From an uncultured Eubacteriales bacterium (GTDB lineage: Bacteria > Bacillota > Clostridia > Oscillospirales > Oscillospiraceae): a stretch of 49,331 bases of DNA. Positions 33,091 through 40,615 of the stretch are shown here, one piece after another. Each line of letters starts with the position of its first letter. Within the stretch, counting starts at the first letter, position 1. A program made the translations under genes and the position numbers. The stretch covers positions 1-49,331 of the forward strand of contig UQUO01000014.1 in the NCBI GenBank assembly GCA_900544295.1. The letters run 5' to 3'. The notes beneath the pieces were generated by a model that saw nothing but the letters and a program-made list of their open reading frames with translations, ran no database searches and was not told the DNA's origin.

Positions 33091-34522
33091 CTTTCGGCCC
33101 CTCCACCGGAAGCCAGACGGTTATACGCGTGCCCTTGCCCAGGCGGCTCTGCAGATCTATGCGCCCGCCGTGCCGGACGACTATCTCGTGCGCTATAGAC
33201 AGGCCCAGGCCCGTGCCGCCCGACTCGCGGCTGCGCGCCTTGTCCACGCGGTAGAAACGGTCGAACACCTTCGCCGCGTCCTCCTGGGGGATGCCTATGC
33301 CGTTGTCCTTCACCGTACACCAGACCTCGCTGTCCTTCCAGCCCGCGGTCATGCTTATGCGCCCGCCGTCCTTGGTGTACTTGATGGCGTTGGAGACCAT
33401 ATTCATGAGCACCTGCTCTACGCGGGCCTTGTCGCCGCGTATCTTCGGCAGGGGTATCTCCAGCTCCAGCGAGAACTCGTGTCCGTGCGCCTGCGCCTCC
33501 ATGCGCGTGGCGTTGTAGACGTCCTTCACGGACTTCTCAAAGCTGAAATAGTCGAAGCTGAATTCTATGCTGCCCGCGTCGAAGCGCGAGAGCGTCAGAA
33601 GGTCCTGCACTATCTTCGTCATGCGGTCGGATTCGTTCAAAATGACGCCGAGGAAGCGCTGGCGCGTCTCCTCCGGCATCTCCGGCTCGCCCTCCAGCGT
33701 CTCGGCGTAGCTCTTGACGCTGGTTATTGGCGTGCGCAGCTCGTGGGAGACGTTGGCTACGAACTCGCGCCGCATCTGCTCGGACTTTTTGAGGTCCGAG
33801 AGCGTGTCCTCGAGCTGGACGGCCATGTCGTTGAAGGTGCGCGTCAGGACGCCTATCTCGTCCTTGGACTCGTTGTCCACCTTGCCGGTGAAGTCGCCGC
33901 CTGCGACCTTTTCCGCCGCGCGGGTCAAGTCTTGTATGGGGGCTATCATGGTCTTGGCCAGCAGCAGGCTGAGGAACACCGAGATGATGAGGCCCACGCC
34001 CATCGCTTCGACGATGATTTGCAGCAGCTGGCTGTTCAGGCTCTGCATCGTGGCGCGGTTATCCACGACGTAGACGATATAGTTTGCCGCGCCGCCCTCT
34101 ATGGGCAGGGCAACGTCCATGTACTCCGCCGTGGGGTCGCTGGCGTAGCCGTTCTCGCCGGCAATGGCGCTGATGATATTCGGCGTGATGGCCACGCCGT
34201 TTTCAGGCGTGACGCTGCCGGCAAGCCAGGCGCCCGTCTCGCCGGAGAGGATGTGGTAGTTCCTCGTGCCGGTGTCTATACCCAGGCGGCCCGTGTAGGC
34301 ACCAAGCACCTCAGCCATGTTGTCCGGGGCGTCCGCCTGCGCCGCGGAGCGCAGGCCCGAGGCCAGCTCCTCGTCCGAGAACACCTCCTGCATGCGGTTG
34401 TAAAACTCGTTGAGGTAAAAGCTCCGCACACCGCGCGTCAGGAAGACCCCTGTCACAGCCGTGAGGGATATTATGAGAAACAGTATTATAAGTACGAGCT
34501 TTGTATAAAGGCTCCGGTTCAT
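33083..34522 (-). CDS. walK: WalK-like sensor histidine kinase
   Basis: A 479-residue membrane sensor kinase of the walRK system that controls wall hydrolase and envelope genes. Order: membrane helix 1 (about 8-30), outer sensor domain (about 31-168), helix 2 (about 172-192), HAMP (about 193-245), HisKA with the phospho-acceptor His260 in FVANVSHELRTP, and an ATPase domain with N, G1 and G2 boxes (NMVSNAIKYTKDGG, DNGIGIPQED, GGTGLGLSIAHEIV). HAMP runs straight into HisKA, so the PAS domain found in Bacillus and Staphylococcus WalK is missing. The response regulator gene is 10 bases upstream. Confidence 0.92.
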   Translation of the reverse strand: MNRSLYTKLVLIILFLIISLTAVTGVFLTRGVRSFYLNEFYNRMQEVFSDEELASGLRSAAQADAPDNMAEVLGAYTGRLGIDTGTRNYHILSGETGAWLAGSVTPENGVAITPNIISAIAGENGYASDPTAEYMDVALPIEGGAANYIVYVVDNRATMQSLNSQLLQIIVEAMGVGLIISVFLSLLLAKTMIAPIQDLTRAAEKVAGGDFTGKVDNESKDEIGVLTRTFNDMAVQLEDTLSDLKKSEQMRREFVANVSHELRTPITSVKSYAETLEGEPEMPEETRQRFLGVILNESDRMTKIVQDLLTLSRFDAGSIEFSFDYFSFEKSVKDVYNATRMEAQAHGHEFSLELEIPLPKIRGDKARVEQVLMNMVSNAIKYTKDGGRISMTAGWKDSEVWCTVKDNGIGIPQEDAAKVFDRFYRVDKARSRESGGTGLGLSIAHEIVVRHGGRIDLQSRLGKGTRITVWLPVEGPKDA

Positions 34523-34532
34523 CTGCGGCCCC

Positions 34533-35231
34533 TCAGTCAGCGAAATAGTAGCCCGCCCCGCGCTTCGTCATGACGTAGACGGGTTCGGACGGGTTGTCCT
34601 CCAGCTTCTCGCGCAGGCGGCGCACGGCGACGTCCACGGCACGCAGGTCGCCGAAGTAGTCGTACTGCCAGACGGAGCCCATGAGCTCCTCCCGCGACAT
34701 GACCCGCCCCGGGTTCTCAGCCAGGAACTTGATGAGCTCGTATTCCCGCTGCGTAAGCTCCAGCTCCTTGCCGTTCTTGTAGACGGCGCGGCGGGTCCGG
34801 TCTATGGTAATGTCCTTGGCCCTTATCTGGTCGCCCGGCTCCTCGGGCGCGGCGGGCGCCATCGACGCCGCGCGGCGCATGTTGGTGCGCACGCGGGCCA
34901 GCAGCTCCCGCATGGAAAAGGGCTTTGTGATGTAGTCGTCCGCGCCCAGCTCAAGGCCGAAAACCTTGTCCGTCTCCTCCTCGCGCGCCGTTATCATGAT
35001 GATGGGAACGTTGTTGCCCTCCGCGCGCAGCGTGCGGCAGACCTCAAAGCCGTCCATCTCCGGCAGCATGACGTCAAGCAGGATGACGTCCGGGTCGCAC
35101 TCGCGCGCGAGCCGCAGGCCCTCTGCTCCGTCGTAGGCGCAGACCGCCGCCATGTCGTTCTTCTCCAGATTGTAGCGCAGGATATCGACGATGGAACGCT
35201 CGTCATCGACGATAAGCACCTTTCTGTTCAT
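34533..35231 (-). CDS. walR: WalR-like response regulator
   Basis: A 232-residue OmpR/PhoB-type regulator. Receiver domain (about 1-120) with DDERS, phospho-acceptor Asp53 in DVILLDVMLPEMDG and the Lys in GADDYITKPF; winged-helix DNA-binding domain (about 130-230) with LTQREYELIKFLAENPGRVMSREELMGSVWQYDYFGDLRAVDVAVRRLREKLE, the WalR/PhoB signature. It forms the two-component pair with the gene that follows. Its start overlaps the Nudix stop as ATGA (35228-35231). Confidence 0.95.
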   Translation of the reverse strand: MNRKVLIVDDERSIVDILRYNLEKNDMAAVCAYDGAEGLRLARECDPDVILLDVMLPEMDGFEVCRTLRAEGNNVPIIMITAREEETDKVFGLELGADDYITKPFSMRELLARVRTNMRRAASMAPAAPEEPGDQIRAKDITIDRTRRAVYKNGKELELTQREYELIKFLAENPGRVMSREELMGSVWQYDYFGDLRAVDVAVRRLREKLEDNPSEPVYVMTKRGAGYYFAD

Positions 35232-35767
35232 TTCCTGTCCTCCAGATACCTCCGGGCCTTGAGCACGGCGATGATGGTCTTGGCGTCGTCTATCTCGCCG
35301 GACATGACCAGCTTTTCCAGCTCGGAGAGCTTGTATTTCTCGACGTTCAAGAATTCGTCCGGGTCGAGGTGCATCTTGCCCCGGTGCAGGCCAAGGGCGA
35401 GGTAGATGTGCAGCACCTCCGTCGAGAAGCCCGGCGAGGTGCAGCAGGGGCCGAGGTATATCATCTCGTCCGCCGTCAGGCCCGTCTCCTCCGAGAGCTC
35501 ACGCACGGCGCACTCAAACGGGTCCTCCCCCCGTTCGAGCTTGCCCGCCGGAACCTCCAGCATTTCGCGGCCGAAGGGATAGCGGAACTGGCGCACACAC
35601 CAGACCGTCTCGTCCGCCTCGACGGGAATGACCGTCACCCCGCCCGGGTGCTCCACCACCTCGCGGCCGACTATGTTTCCGTTTACGAGCTCCGCCTTGT
35701 CGCGCCGAACGTTCACTATGACACCCTCGTATACCGTGGATTTATCTATCGTCTTTTCGTATGACAT
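35228..35767 (-). CDS. nudF: Nudix hydrolase (ADP-ribose pyrophosphatase type)
   Basis: A 179-residue Nudix enzyme. The Nudix box has the GX5EX7REUXEEXGU pattern (GKLERGEDPFECAVRELSEETG, about 75-97) preceded by RQFRYPFGREMLEVPAG, typical of ADP-ribose/NDP-sugar pyrophosphatases. The C-terminal KTIIAVLKARRYLEDR is also typical. I start it at the ATG at 35767 with GGAGG 7 bases before it. It precedes and overlaps walR by 4 bases, so it is the first gene of the wal transcript here, a position not seen in Bacillus. Confidence 0.92.
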   Translation of the reverse strand: MSYEKTIDKSTVYEGVIVNVRRDKAELVNGNIVGREVVEHPGGVTVIPVEADETVWCVRQFRYPFGREMLEVPAGKLERGEDPFECAVRELSEETGLTADEMIYLGPCCTSPGFSTEVLHIYLALGLHRGKMHLDPDEFLNVEKYKLSELEKLVMSGEIDDAKTIIAVLKARRYLEDRK

Positions 35768-35845
35768 TTTCGCGCCTCCGTTAATCACATAGTTATCCGA
35801 ATATCATATTACCATATATTGCGCCGCAATGCCAGTATTTTTGAC

Positions 35846-35874
35846 TTGACCGCCGGCGGCGGCTGGGACAAGAT
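35846..35874 (+). promoter_or_regulatory. Possible sigma-A promoter for the small plus-strand gene
   Basis: TTGACC (35846-35851), 17 bases, CAAGAT (35869-35874), 20 bases before the ATG. The -35 is good but the -10 is poor. Confidence 0.35.
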
Positions 35875-35894
35875 AGACTCGGGAGGCGTTTTAC

Positions 35895-36137
35895 ATGGAT
35901 ATTCAGACTGTGGGCCGCGACTGCGTGGCCCTGAACGTACATAGCCGGGTCTCCGGCGCGCGCGAAGCGGCCTCGCTGGTTCGGGCCGCCCTGCTGCTCG
36001 GCGGGCTCGAACCCTGGCCCCGGATGGAACTGGAGCTGTTCCCATCCTGCGGAGGCACACTCATCGTCGCGCGGCCCTCGGAGGGGCTCGCGGTGGAGGT
36101 GGCGGACTATGCTCTGCCCTTCCTGCGCGGAAATTGA
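35895..36137 (+). CDS. Small hypothetical protein
   Basis: An 80-residue soluble protein, not recognised. GGGAGG 8 bases before the ATG is an excellent ribosome site, and a possible promoter lies upstream. The sequence mixes conserved-looking strands and helices (AREAASLVRAALLLGGLEPW, then MELELFPSCGGTLIVARPS and VEVADYALPFL), consistent with a compact alpha/beta fold and with no membrane helix. It faces nudF divergently and precedes smpB. An opposite-strand frame over the same bases has no ribosome site or family motif and is rejected. The real status is likely but not proven. Confidence 0.55.
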   Translation: MDIQTVGRDCVALNVHSRVSGAREAASLVRAALLLGGLEPWPRMELELFPSCGGTLIVARPSEGLAVEVADYALPFLRGN

Positions 36138-36171
36138 CTTCAAACTGTAACGCGCCGGGGGTTTTATGCGC

Positions 36172-36200
36172 TTGACAGCTGTGGTATACTCTTCTAAGAT
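36172..36200 (+). promoter_or_regulatory. Sigma-A promoter for smpB
   Basis: TTGACA (36172-36177), 17 bases, TAAGAT (36195-36200), 24 bases before the smpB GTG. An alternative -10, TATACT (36185-36190), lacks a well-placed -35. Confidence 0.7.
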
Positions 36201-36224
36201 GAGCAGCTTTTGGGAGGCGAGGCC

Positions 36225-36689
36225 GTGGCGCGCGCACAGGGCATAAAACAAATAGCGCAGAACCGTAAGGCGTTCCACGATTACTTCGTCCTCGAGCGCT
36301 TCGAGGCGGGCATCGAGCTCTTCGGCACGGAGGTCAAGTCCATCCGGGCCGGGACCGTGAACCTGAAGGACTCCTTCTGTACCGTGAAGGACGGCGAGCT
36401 CTTCGCGCGGGGCCTGCACATAAGCCCCTACGAGAAGGGAAACATCTTCAACCGGGACCCGATGCGCCCCAAGCGCCTGCTCATGCACAAGCGCGAGATC
36501 ATGAAGCTCAACGCCCGCGTCATGCAGGACGGCGTTGCGCTCATCCCGCTCTCGCTCTATTTCAAGGACGGGCGCGTGAAGCTGGAGCTCGGCCTCTGCA
36601 AGGGCAAAAAGCTCCACGACAAGCGCGACGCCGAGGCGGAGCGCCAGGCAAAGCGCGACATGGACAGAACCCTCAAGGAAAGGAACTGA
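36225..36689 (+). CDS. smpB: SmpB, tmRNA-binding protein of trans-translation
   Basis: A 154-residue basic protein that carries tmRNA into stalled ribosomes. It starts at a GTG at 36225 ([20 protein letters not shown]) with GGGAGG 7 bases before it; the TTG at 36210 lies just before that ribosome site and is unlikely. Motifs: [28 protein letters not shown], the [12 protein letters not shown] loop, and a C-terminal lysine/arginine-rich helix ([21 protein letters not shown]) that enters the empty mRNA channel. The tmRNA gene is 2 kb downstream. Confidence 0.97.
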   Translation: MARAQGIKQIAQNRKAFHDYFVLERFEAGIELFGTEVKSIRAGTVNLKDSFCTVKDGELFARGLHISPYEKGNIFNRDPMRPKRLLMHKREIMKLNARVMQDGVALIPLSLYFKDGRVKLELGLCKGKKLHDKRDAEAERQAKRDMDRTLKERN

Positions 36690-36760
36690 CCCAAGGCAAA
36701 ACTGAGCGAAAACTGCAGAACACAGCCATTCAAGGCCGCAAAGCGGCAGGAGGAAGAATT

Positions 36761-37990
36761 ATGAAAAAACTCTTATCTCTGGCAATGGTCCTGGCACTCA
36801 TGCTTTCGCTCGGCGTGACCGCGTTTGCGGCGCCGAGTCTGCGGGATGTGAATCCCGGGAACTGGTACTACAACGAAGTCAGCGAGATGGTTTTTTCCGG
36901 CGCGATAGAGGGCTATGAGGACGGCACCTTCAAGCCCGACCAGAAAGTCACGGTCGTCGAGGCTGTGACCATGGCGGCCCGCATGGTGGACGCGCCCACC
37001 GGCAAGAACGAGACCCACTGGGGCGGCGTGCAGATGGAGCACGCCTACTCCTCCGGCTGGGTCGACGAGACGGACGTGGCGAAAACCGAATACGGCAAGC
37101 TCGTCAGCCGCGAGCTCGCCTGCAAGATCATCGCCTCCGCCCTGGGGCTCAAGGCCGGGGAGGGCGCGCAGCTCGGCTTTGCCGACGCGGCCTCCGTGGG
37201 CGAGGGCTATCTGGACAGCGTGCTTGCGATGTACTCCAACGGCCTGCTCTCGGGCTATGAGGACAACACCCTCAGGCCCCAGTCCATCCTGACGAGGGCC
37301 GAGGCCGCCGCCCTGCTCTACCGCGCGGCCAACCTCGGCAAGACCGCCCCGGACGCCGGCCTCGTCCGCGCCGCGGGCTACACGAAGCAGCAGATAGTCG
37401 ACTACTTCCTCGAGGTCGCCGTCGGCTCCATGTACGGCGACAAGGGCCAGTCGGTGAAATGGGGCGCGCCCATCCGCTATTTCATCAAGGGCAGCCCGAC
37501 GCAGGCGGACACCGAGCGGGTCGAGACCATCATCGCCGCGCTCAACGGCGTGCCGAACTGCCCGGGCATCAGCAAGGCCGCGAGCGAGAGCGAGGCCACG
37601 CTGCTAATAAACTTTGAGCCCTTAGAGGTCGTAAACGAGGCCTTCGCCGAGTACCTGGAACAGGACCCCGGAGACGGTATCAATGGTTTCACGTACTTCA
37701 GCGTGAATCCCGTGACCTCCTGCAAGGTCTATATCAACAGCGAAGCGGCGCAGACGATGCGCGATTTCATCATTTTGACGAACCTCTTCAGCAGCATGGG
37801 CCTGTTCAACGTGAGCGCCAAGTATTCGGACAGCGTGTTTTACAGGGGCGAAATGAGCGAGGGGCAGGAGTTGCCGACCTGGCCGAGCACGCTGGACTGG
37901 GCGCTGGTGCAGCTGGTGTTCAGCGACAGCGTGAGCGCCGGTATGAACGCGAGCAGGGCCCGCAGCGTGGTCGAAAAACTCGTTGCCTGA
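36761..37990 (+). CDS. Secreted protein with three SLH domains and a DUF2927-like C-terminal domain
   Basis: A 409-residue exported protein. The signal peptide is clear (residues 1-23, cleaved after AFA), followed by three S-layer homology domains (about 30-80, 90-140 and 148-200) that bind pyruvylated secondary wall polymer and fix the protein on the cell surface. The C-terminal 200 residues (WGAPIRYFIKG, TERVETIIAALN, TLLINFEP) resemble the DUF2927 predicted metal-peptidase fold, but the expected HEL metal motif is not seen; the equivalent stretch reads LTNLFSSMGL. This makes it a likely inactive or differently acting relative. AGGAGG 8 bases before the ATG. It follows smpB in the same direction. 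Confidence 0.88.
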   Translation: MKKLLSLAMVLALMLSLGVTAFAAPSLRDVNPGNWYYNEVSEMVFSGAIEGYEDGTFKPDQKVTVVEAVTMAARMVDAPTGKNETHWGGVQMEHAYSSGWVDETDVAKTEYGKLVSRELACKIIASALGLKAGEGAQLGFADAASVGEGYLDSVLAMYSNGLLSGYEDNTLRPQSILTRAEAAALLYRAANLGKTAPDAGLVRAAGYTKQQIVDYFLEVAVGSMYGDKGQSVKWGAPIRYFIKGSPTQADTERVETIIAALNGVPNCPGISKAASESEATLLINFEPLEVVNEAFAEYLEQDPGDGINGFTYFSVNPVTSCKVYINSEAAQTMRDFIILTNLFSSMGLFNVSAKYSDSVFYRGEMSEGQELPTWPSTLDWALVQLVFSDSVSAGMNASRARSVVEKLVA

Positions 37991-38018
37991 GAAAAATTAG
38001 GAAAGGAACAAACACAAC

Positions 38019-38537
38019 ATGCCAAATCCTGTAGTCACCTTTGAGATGGAAAACGGCGGCGTCGTCAAGGCGGAGCTCTACCCCGAGATAGCGCCGAACA
38101 CGGTCAACAACTTCCTGAGCCTCGTGAACCGCGGCTTTTACGACGGGCTCATCTTCCACAGGGTCATCCCCGGCTTTATGATCCAGGGCGGCGACCCTCA
38201 GGGCACCGGCATGGGCGGCCCCGGCTACAGGATAAAGGGCGAGTTCTCGCACAACGGCTTCAAGAACGACCTCAAGCACGAGCGCGGCGTCCTCTCCATG
38301 GCGCGCTCCATGATGCCGGACACGGCGGGCAGCCAGTTCTTCATCATGCACGCCAAGGCCAAGCACCTCGACGGCGAGTACGCCGCCTTCGGCATGGTCA
38401 TCGAGGGCATGGACGTCGTGGACGAGATAGCCAACACGGCCACCGACTACAACGACCGCCCCAAGGCCGAGCAGAAAATGAAAAAAGTCACCGCCGAGAC
38501 CTTCGGCGTCGATTATCCCGAGCCGAAGAAGTTCTGA
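38019..38537 (+). CDS. ppiB: Peptidyl-prolyl cis-trans isomerase, cyclophilin type
   Basis: A 172-residue cytoplasmic cyclophilin that isomerises X-Pro bonds. There is no signal peptide. The core signature is FHRVIPGFMIQGGDPQGTGMGG, with the catalytic Arg (in HRVI) and the FxxQGGD motif, followed by LSMARSMMPDTAGSQFFIMHA and the YAAFGMVIEGMDVVDEIA tail. It starts 28 bases after the SLH gene with AGGAAAGG upstream, so the two are one transcript, but their functional link is unclear. Confidence 0.95.
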   Translation: MPNPVVTFEMENGGVVKAELYPEIAPNTVNNFLSLVNRGFYDGLIFHRVIPGFMIQGGDPQGTGMGGPGYRIKGEFSHNGFKNDLKHERGVLSMARSMMPDTAGSQFFIMHAKAKHLDGEYAAFGMVIEGMDVVDEIANTATDYNDRPKAEQKMKKVTAETFGVDYPEPKKF

Positions 38538-38590
38538 GGAGGGCGCAAACAGCGCAGCGCATTTGCGCAAAATGAGCCTTCGTACCCCGT

Positions 38591-38611
38591 CCCGAAGCGC
38601 CCCGCTTCGGG
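38591..38611 (+). repeat. GC-rich hairpin upstream of ssrA
   Basis: Perfect 9-bp stem CCCGAAGCG/CGCTTCGGG with a CCC loop. It is the first of two hairpins in the 172-base gap between ppiB and the tmRNA gene. There is no U-run. Confidence 0.6.
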
Positions 38612-38642
38612 GCGGAGAGGAGGAGCAAGGGAGCGTGCGCAG

Positions 38643-38675
38643 TTTTCGGGCGGCGGCCCAGCCGCCGCCCGGAAA
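38643..38675 (+). repeat. Second GC-rich hairpin upstream of ssrA
   Basis: 11-bp GC stem (38647-38657 with 38661-38671) and a three-base loop, extended by AT pairs on both sides. It carries only a short A/T extension, so termination is not certain. Its bulk is 35 bases before the mature tmRNA 5' end. Confidence 0.65.
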
Positions 38676-38709
38676 CGGAGCTAAGCGGACTTTGCGACGA
38701 CGACGACGA

Positions 38710-39057
38710 GGGGCCGTACTGGTTTCGACGGGGGTGCGGAAACGGGGATAGCGGGCGGATGTGCCTGGCATCCTTAAAACGGGCAATTATAAATTAAAGA
38801 ACAGCAATAAGACTGCTCTTCTCGCTGCCTAAGCAGTGAGCGTCTCCTCCGGGAGGGCCGCGGCCCGGAAGCGAGGCGTCGATCAGCGGCGAACGTGAGT
38901 GCGCAAAGCTTTGAGCGCACCATGCACAATGAAGCTACCGGACCCGCGAGTGTGAGCGTCCACGCGCGGGCGAGGGAATAAAAAGGACTCTCTGCGCCCG
39001 GAGAAGTCCCCGCGGATGCACTTTCGGACGGGGGTTCGATTCCCCCCGGCTCCACCA
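38710..39057 (+). ncRNA. ssrA: tmRNA (ssrA)
   Basis: Transfer-messenger RNA for ribosome rescue, 348 bases, with the CCA encoded at 39055-39057. The 5' GGGGCCG and 3' CGGCTCC pair over 7 bp including a G3-U70 wobble, the alanyl-tRNA synthetase identity element. The T arm GTTCGATTC is present. The tag frame is 38782-38832: GGC resume codon, then a peptide GNYKLKNSNKTALLAA ending at TAA. With the alanine carried by the tRNA part it ends in LLAA, similar to the LAA degradation signals of other tmRNAs. Its upstream promoter is not evident. An opposite-strand frame here is a shadow. Confidence 0.96.
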
Positions 39058-39058
39058 T

Positions 39059-39093
39059 AAATCGGCAGGCACTTAACAGTGCCTGCCGATTTT
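39059..39093 (+). terminator. Terminator after ssrA
   Basis: 14-bp perfect stem AAATCGGCAGGCAC/GTGCCTGCCGATTT with loop TTAACA, ending in a short T-run, directly after the CCA. Confidence 0.85.
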
Positions 39094-39112
39094 AACTTTT
39101 ACTGCCCTCTTC

Positions 39113-39140
39113 ACTTTTGCATTTGCGGCGGCATAGAATG
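39113..39140 (+). promoter_or_regulatory. Sigma-K-like promoter for the collagen-like gene
   Basis: AC (39113-39114), 17 bases, CATAGAATG (39132-39140). The pattern matches the late mother-cell sigma-K form (AC, 16-17 bases, CATANNNT). It suits a coat or exosporium gene, but the motif is short and chance matches are common. Confidence 0.45.
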
Positions 39141-39171
39141 ACGCAAGGCTAAAAATGGGAGGGCGGGTTCT

Positions 39172-39981
39172 ATGAAGCGTTATAATTGCCGGGAGGACTG
39201 CTGCGTGCCGTGCTGCCAAATTTGCGCTGTTCCCGGCCCTCCAGGACCCGCCGGGGCGGATGGAGCCGCAGGTCCCACCGGACCTGCAGGTCCGACCGGG
39301 CCTACCGGACCTACAGGCCCGACAGGCAGTATTCAGCCAAACCCCTATGACCTCTACGTCCGGGCAGACGCGGCGCCGGGCGGGGATGGGAACCAGGCGG
39401 CGCCCTATCAGACTATAGCCGAGGCACTGGCGGCGGTGGAGCCGGACGGTGTCATACACGTCATGCGCGGCACATACCCAATAACTCAACAGCTGGCGCT
39501 CACGAAGCCCGGCCTGACCATCCGGGGCTCTGCCGGAGCCGAAATACTGCTGCAAGCGCCTGTTGTTCCCTTTCTCCTCGGCGGCGGCGACGAAACCATT
39601 GACTGCCTGACTATGACGAGCGATCAGGCATACCCCGTGGAGTTCATACAGGTCGCAGGCAGCGGAAACAGGATTCTCAACTGCGACATTTACGGACCAG
39701 AGCAGCCCGGAGATTCCTCGACCTGGGTGGTGAACCGAGGCTTTGTGACACAGCTCGATTCCACAGAGCTGCTCGTGCGCGGCTGCATTTTCCACAGCCT
39801 GCGGCAGCCGGCCTACCTAAATCCCGGCTCCACTGGCAACATCATGGACAACGTCTGCTACAACACCCGTGGCTACGTTGTGGACGGGGCGGATTTCCTC
39901 TTTTCCGGCAACTCCTGGGGGCTTCCTGCAAACGCTGTGGACATCGCTCTGCTCGCCGGGACGGTCTCCGGCGCGCCCTAA
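39172..39981 (+). CDS. Collagen-like surface/exosporium protein with beta-helix domain
   Basis: A 269-residue protein in three parts: a cysteine-rich start (MKRYNCREDCCVPCCQICAV, six cysteines in 18 residues), a collagen-like Gly-X-Y run (residues 22-52, mostly GPTGPT and GPAG), then a domain (about 55-269) with the periodic strand pattern of a right-handed beta-helix, starting YVRADAAPGGDGNQAAPYQTIAEAL, similar to the pectate-lyase-like family used by phage tailspikes and surface proteins. No signal peptide is visible, as for BclA-type exosporium proteins. GGGAGG before the ATG. It lies between the ssrA terminator and a bidirectional terminator, so it is a single-gene unit. Confidence 0.8.
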   Translation: MKRYNCREDCCVPCCQICAVPGPPGPAGADGAAGPTGPAGPTGPTGPTGPTGSIQPNPYDLYVRADAAPGGDGNQAAPYQTIAEALAAVEPDGVIHVMRGTYPITQQLALTKPGLTIRGSAGAEILLQAPVVPFLLGGGDETIDCLTMTSDQAYPVEFIQVAGSGNRILNCDIYGPEQPGDSSTWVVNRGFVTQLDSTELLVRGCIFHSLRQPAYLNPGSTGNIMDNVCYNTRGYVVDGADFLFSGNSWGLPANAVDIALLAGTVSGAP

Positions 39982-40037
39982 GACCCTCTCAGCCCTGGAG
40001 GCAAGCAACAGCAGCGCAACGATAAGCTACCAGAGAT

Positions 40038-40069
40038 AAAAAGGGCGGGCTAAGAGGCCCGTCCTTTTT
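40038..40069. terminator. Bidirectional terminator
   Basis: 13-bp stem (one G-U) aaaaagggcgggc/gcccgtccttttt around TAAGAG; A and T runs on both sides serve the collagen-like gene (plus) and ogt (minus). Confidence 0.85.
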
Positions 40070-40577
40070 ACGCTATATACCAGCCGTTAGGCCCCTGCCG
40101 GAAGTCCACTCCCTCCCGGCGGAGCAGCTGGAGCTTCACCTCCAGGCCCGCGGCGTAGCCGGTGAGGCCGCCGTCGGAGCCGACGACGCGGTGGCAGGGG
40201 ATGATGATGGAGATTGGGTTGCGGCCGACGGCGCTGCCGACGGCGCGGGGCGAGGTGCTGAGGCGGCTGGCGAGTTCGGCGTAGGTTGCGAGCTCGCCGC
40301 CGGGTATCTCCAGCAGCAGCCGCCAGACTCGCTGGCGGAAATCGCTGCCGCGCGGGGCGAGGGGCAGCTCGCGCGGCTCGGGGCGCTCACCGGAAAAATA
40401 GCGCTCCAGCCAGGCCGCTGCGGCCCCAAAAACGGGCAAATCTGCCTCTGTCGCCTCCGGGCCGAGGCCGGCGGAGTGGTACTTCTGCCCGGCTATCCAC
40501 AGCCCCATCAGCGCCTCGCCGTCCGAGGCCAGGGTCAACTCGCCCACGGGCGAGGCGAGGCGGGTCAGGTATTCCAC
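40068..40577 (-). CDS. ogt: Methylated-DNA-protein cysteine methyltransferase
   Basis: A 169-residue suicide repair protein that takes the alkyl group from O6-alkylguanine (and O4-alkylthymine) onto its own cysteine. The acceptor is Cys128 in IIPCHRVVG, with RVWRLLLEIPGGELATYAELA (about 83-103) forming the helix-turn-helix that flips the base. The GTG start at 40577 has AAGGGGG 7 bases before it. It lies alone, convergent with the collagen-like gene and following the iclR-type gene in the same direction. Confidence 0.93.
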   Translation of the reverse strand: MEYLTRLASPVGELTLASDGEALMGLWIAGQKYHSAGLGPEATEADLPVFGAAAAWLERYFSGERPEPRELPLAPRGSDFRQRVWRLLLEIPGGELATYAELASRLSTSPRAVGSAVGRNPISIIIPCHRVVGSDGGLTGYAAGLEVKLQLLRREGVDFRQGPNGWYIA

Positions 40578-40615
40578 TTTCGCGCCCCCTTTCGCCTTGC
40601 TGAGCCCGCTTGTGC

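Noticed and set aside
35793..36617. 274-codon minus-strand frame over the small gene and smpB
   Set aside because: Covers the certain smpB in antisense, no ribosome site or motif; the plus-strand frames explain the region better.
38774..39058. 94-codon minus-strand frame over the tmRNA
   Set aside because: Antisense to a clearly identified RNA gene.
39236..39330. Short tandem DNA repeats resembling a CRISPR or microsatellite
   Set aside because: They are codons for the Gly-Pro-Thr/Gly-Pro-Ala collagen-like run; there are no unique spacers.
39073..39795. 240-codon minus-strand frame over the collagen-like gene
   Set aside because: Its Gly/Arg/Ser-rich part is the complement of the Gly-X-Y repeat, and it begins inside that gene.
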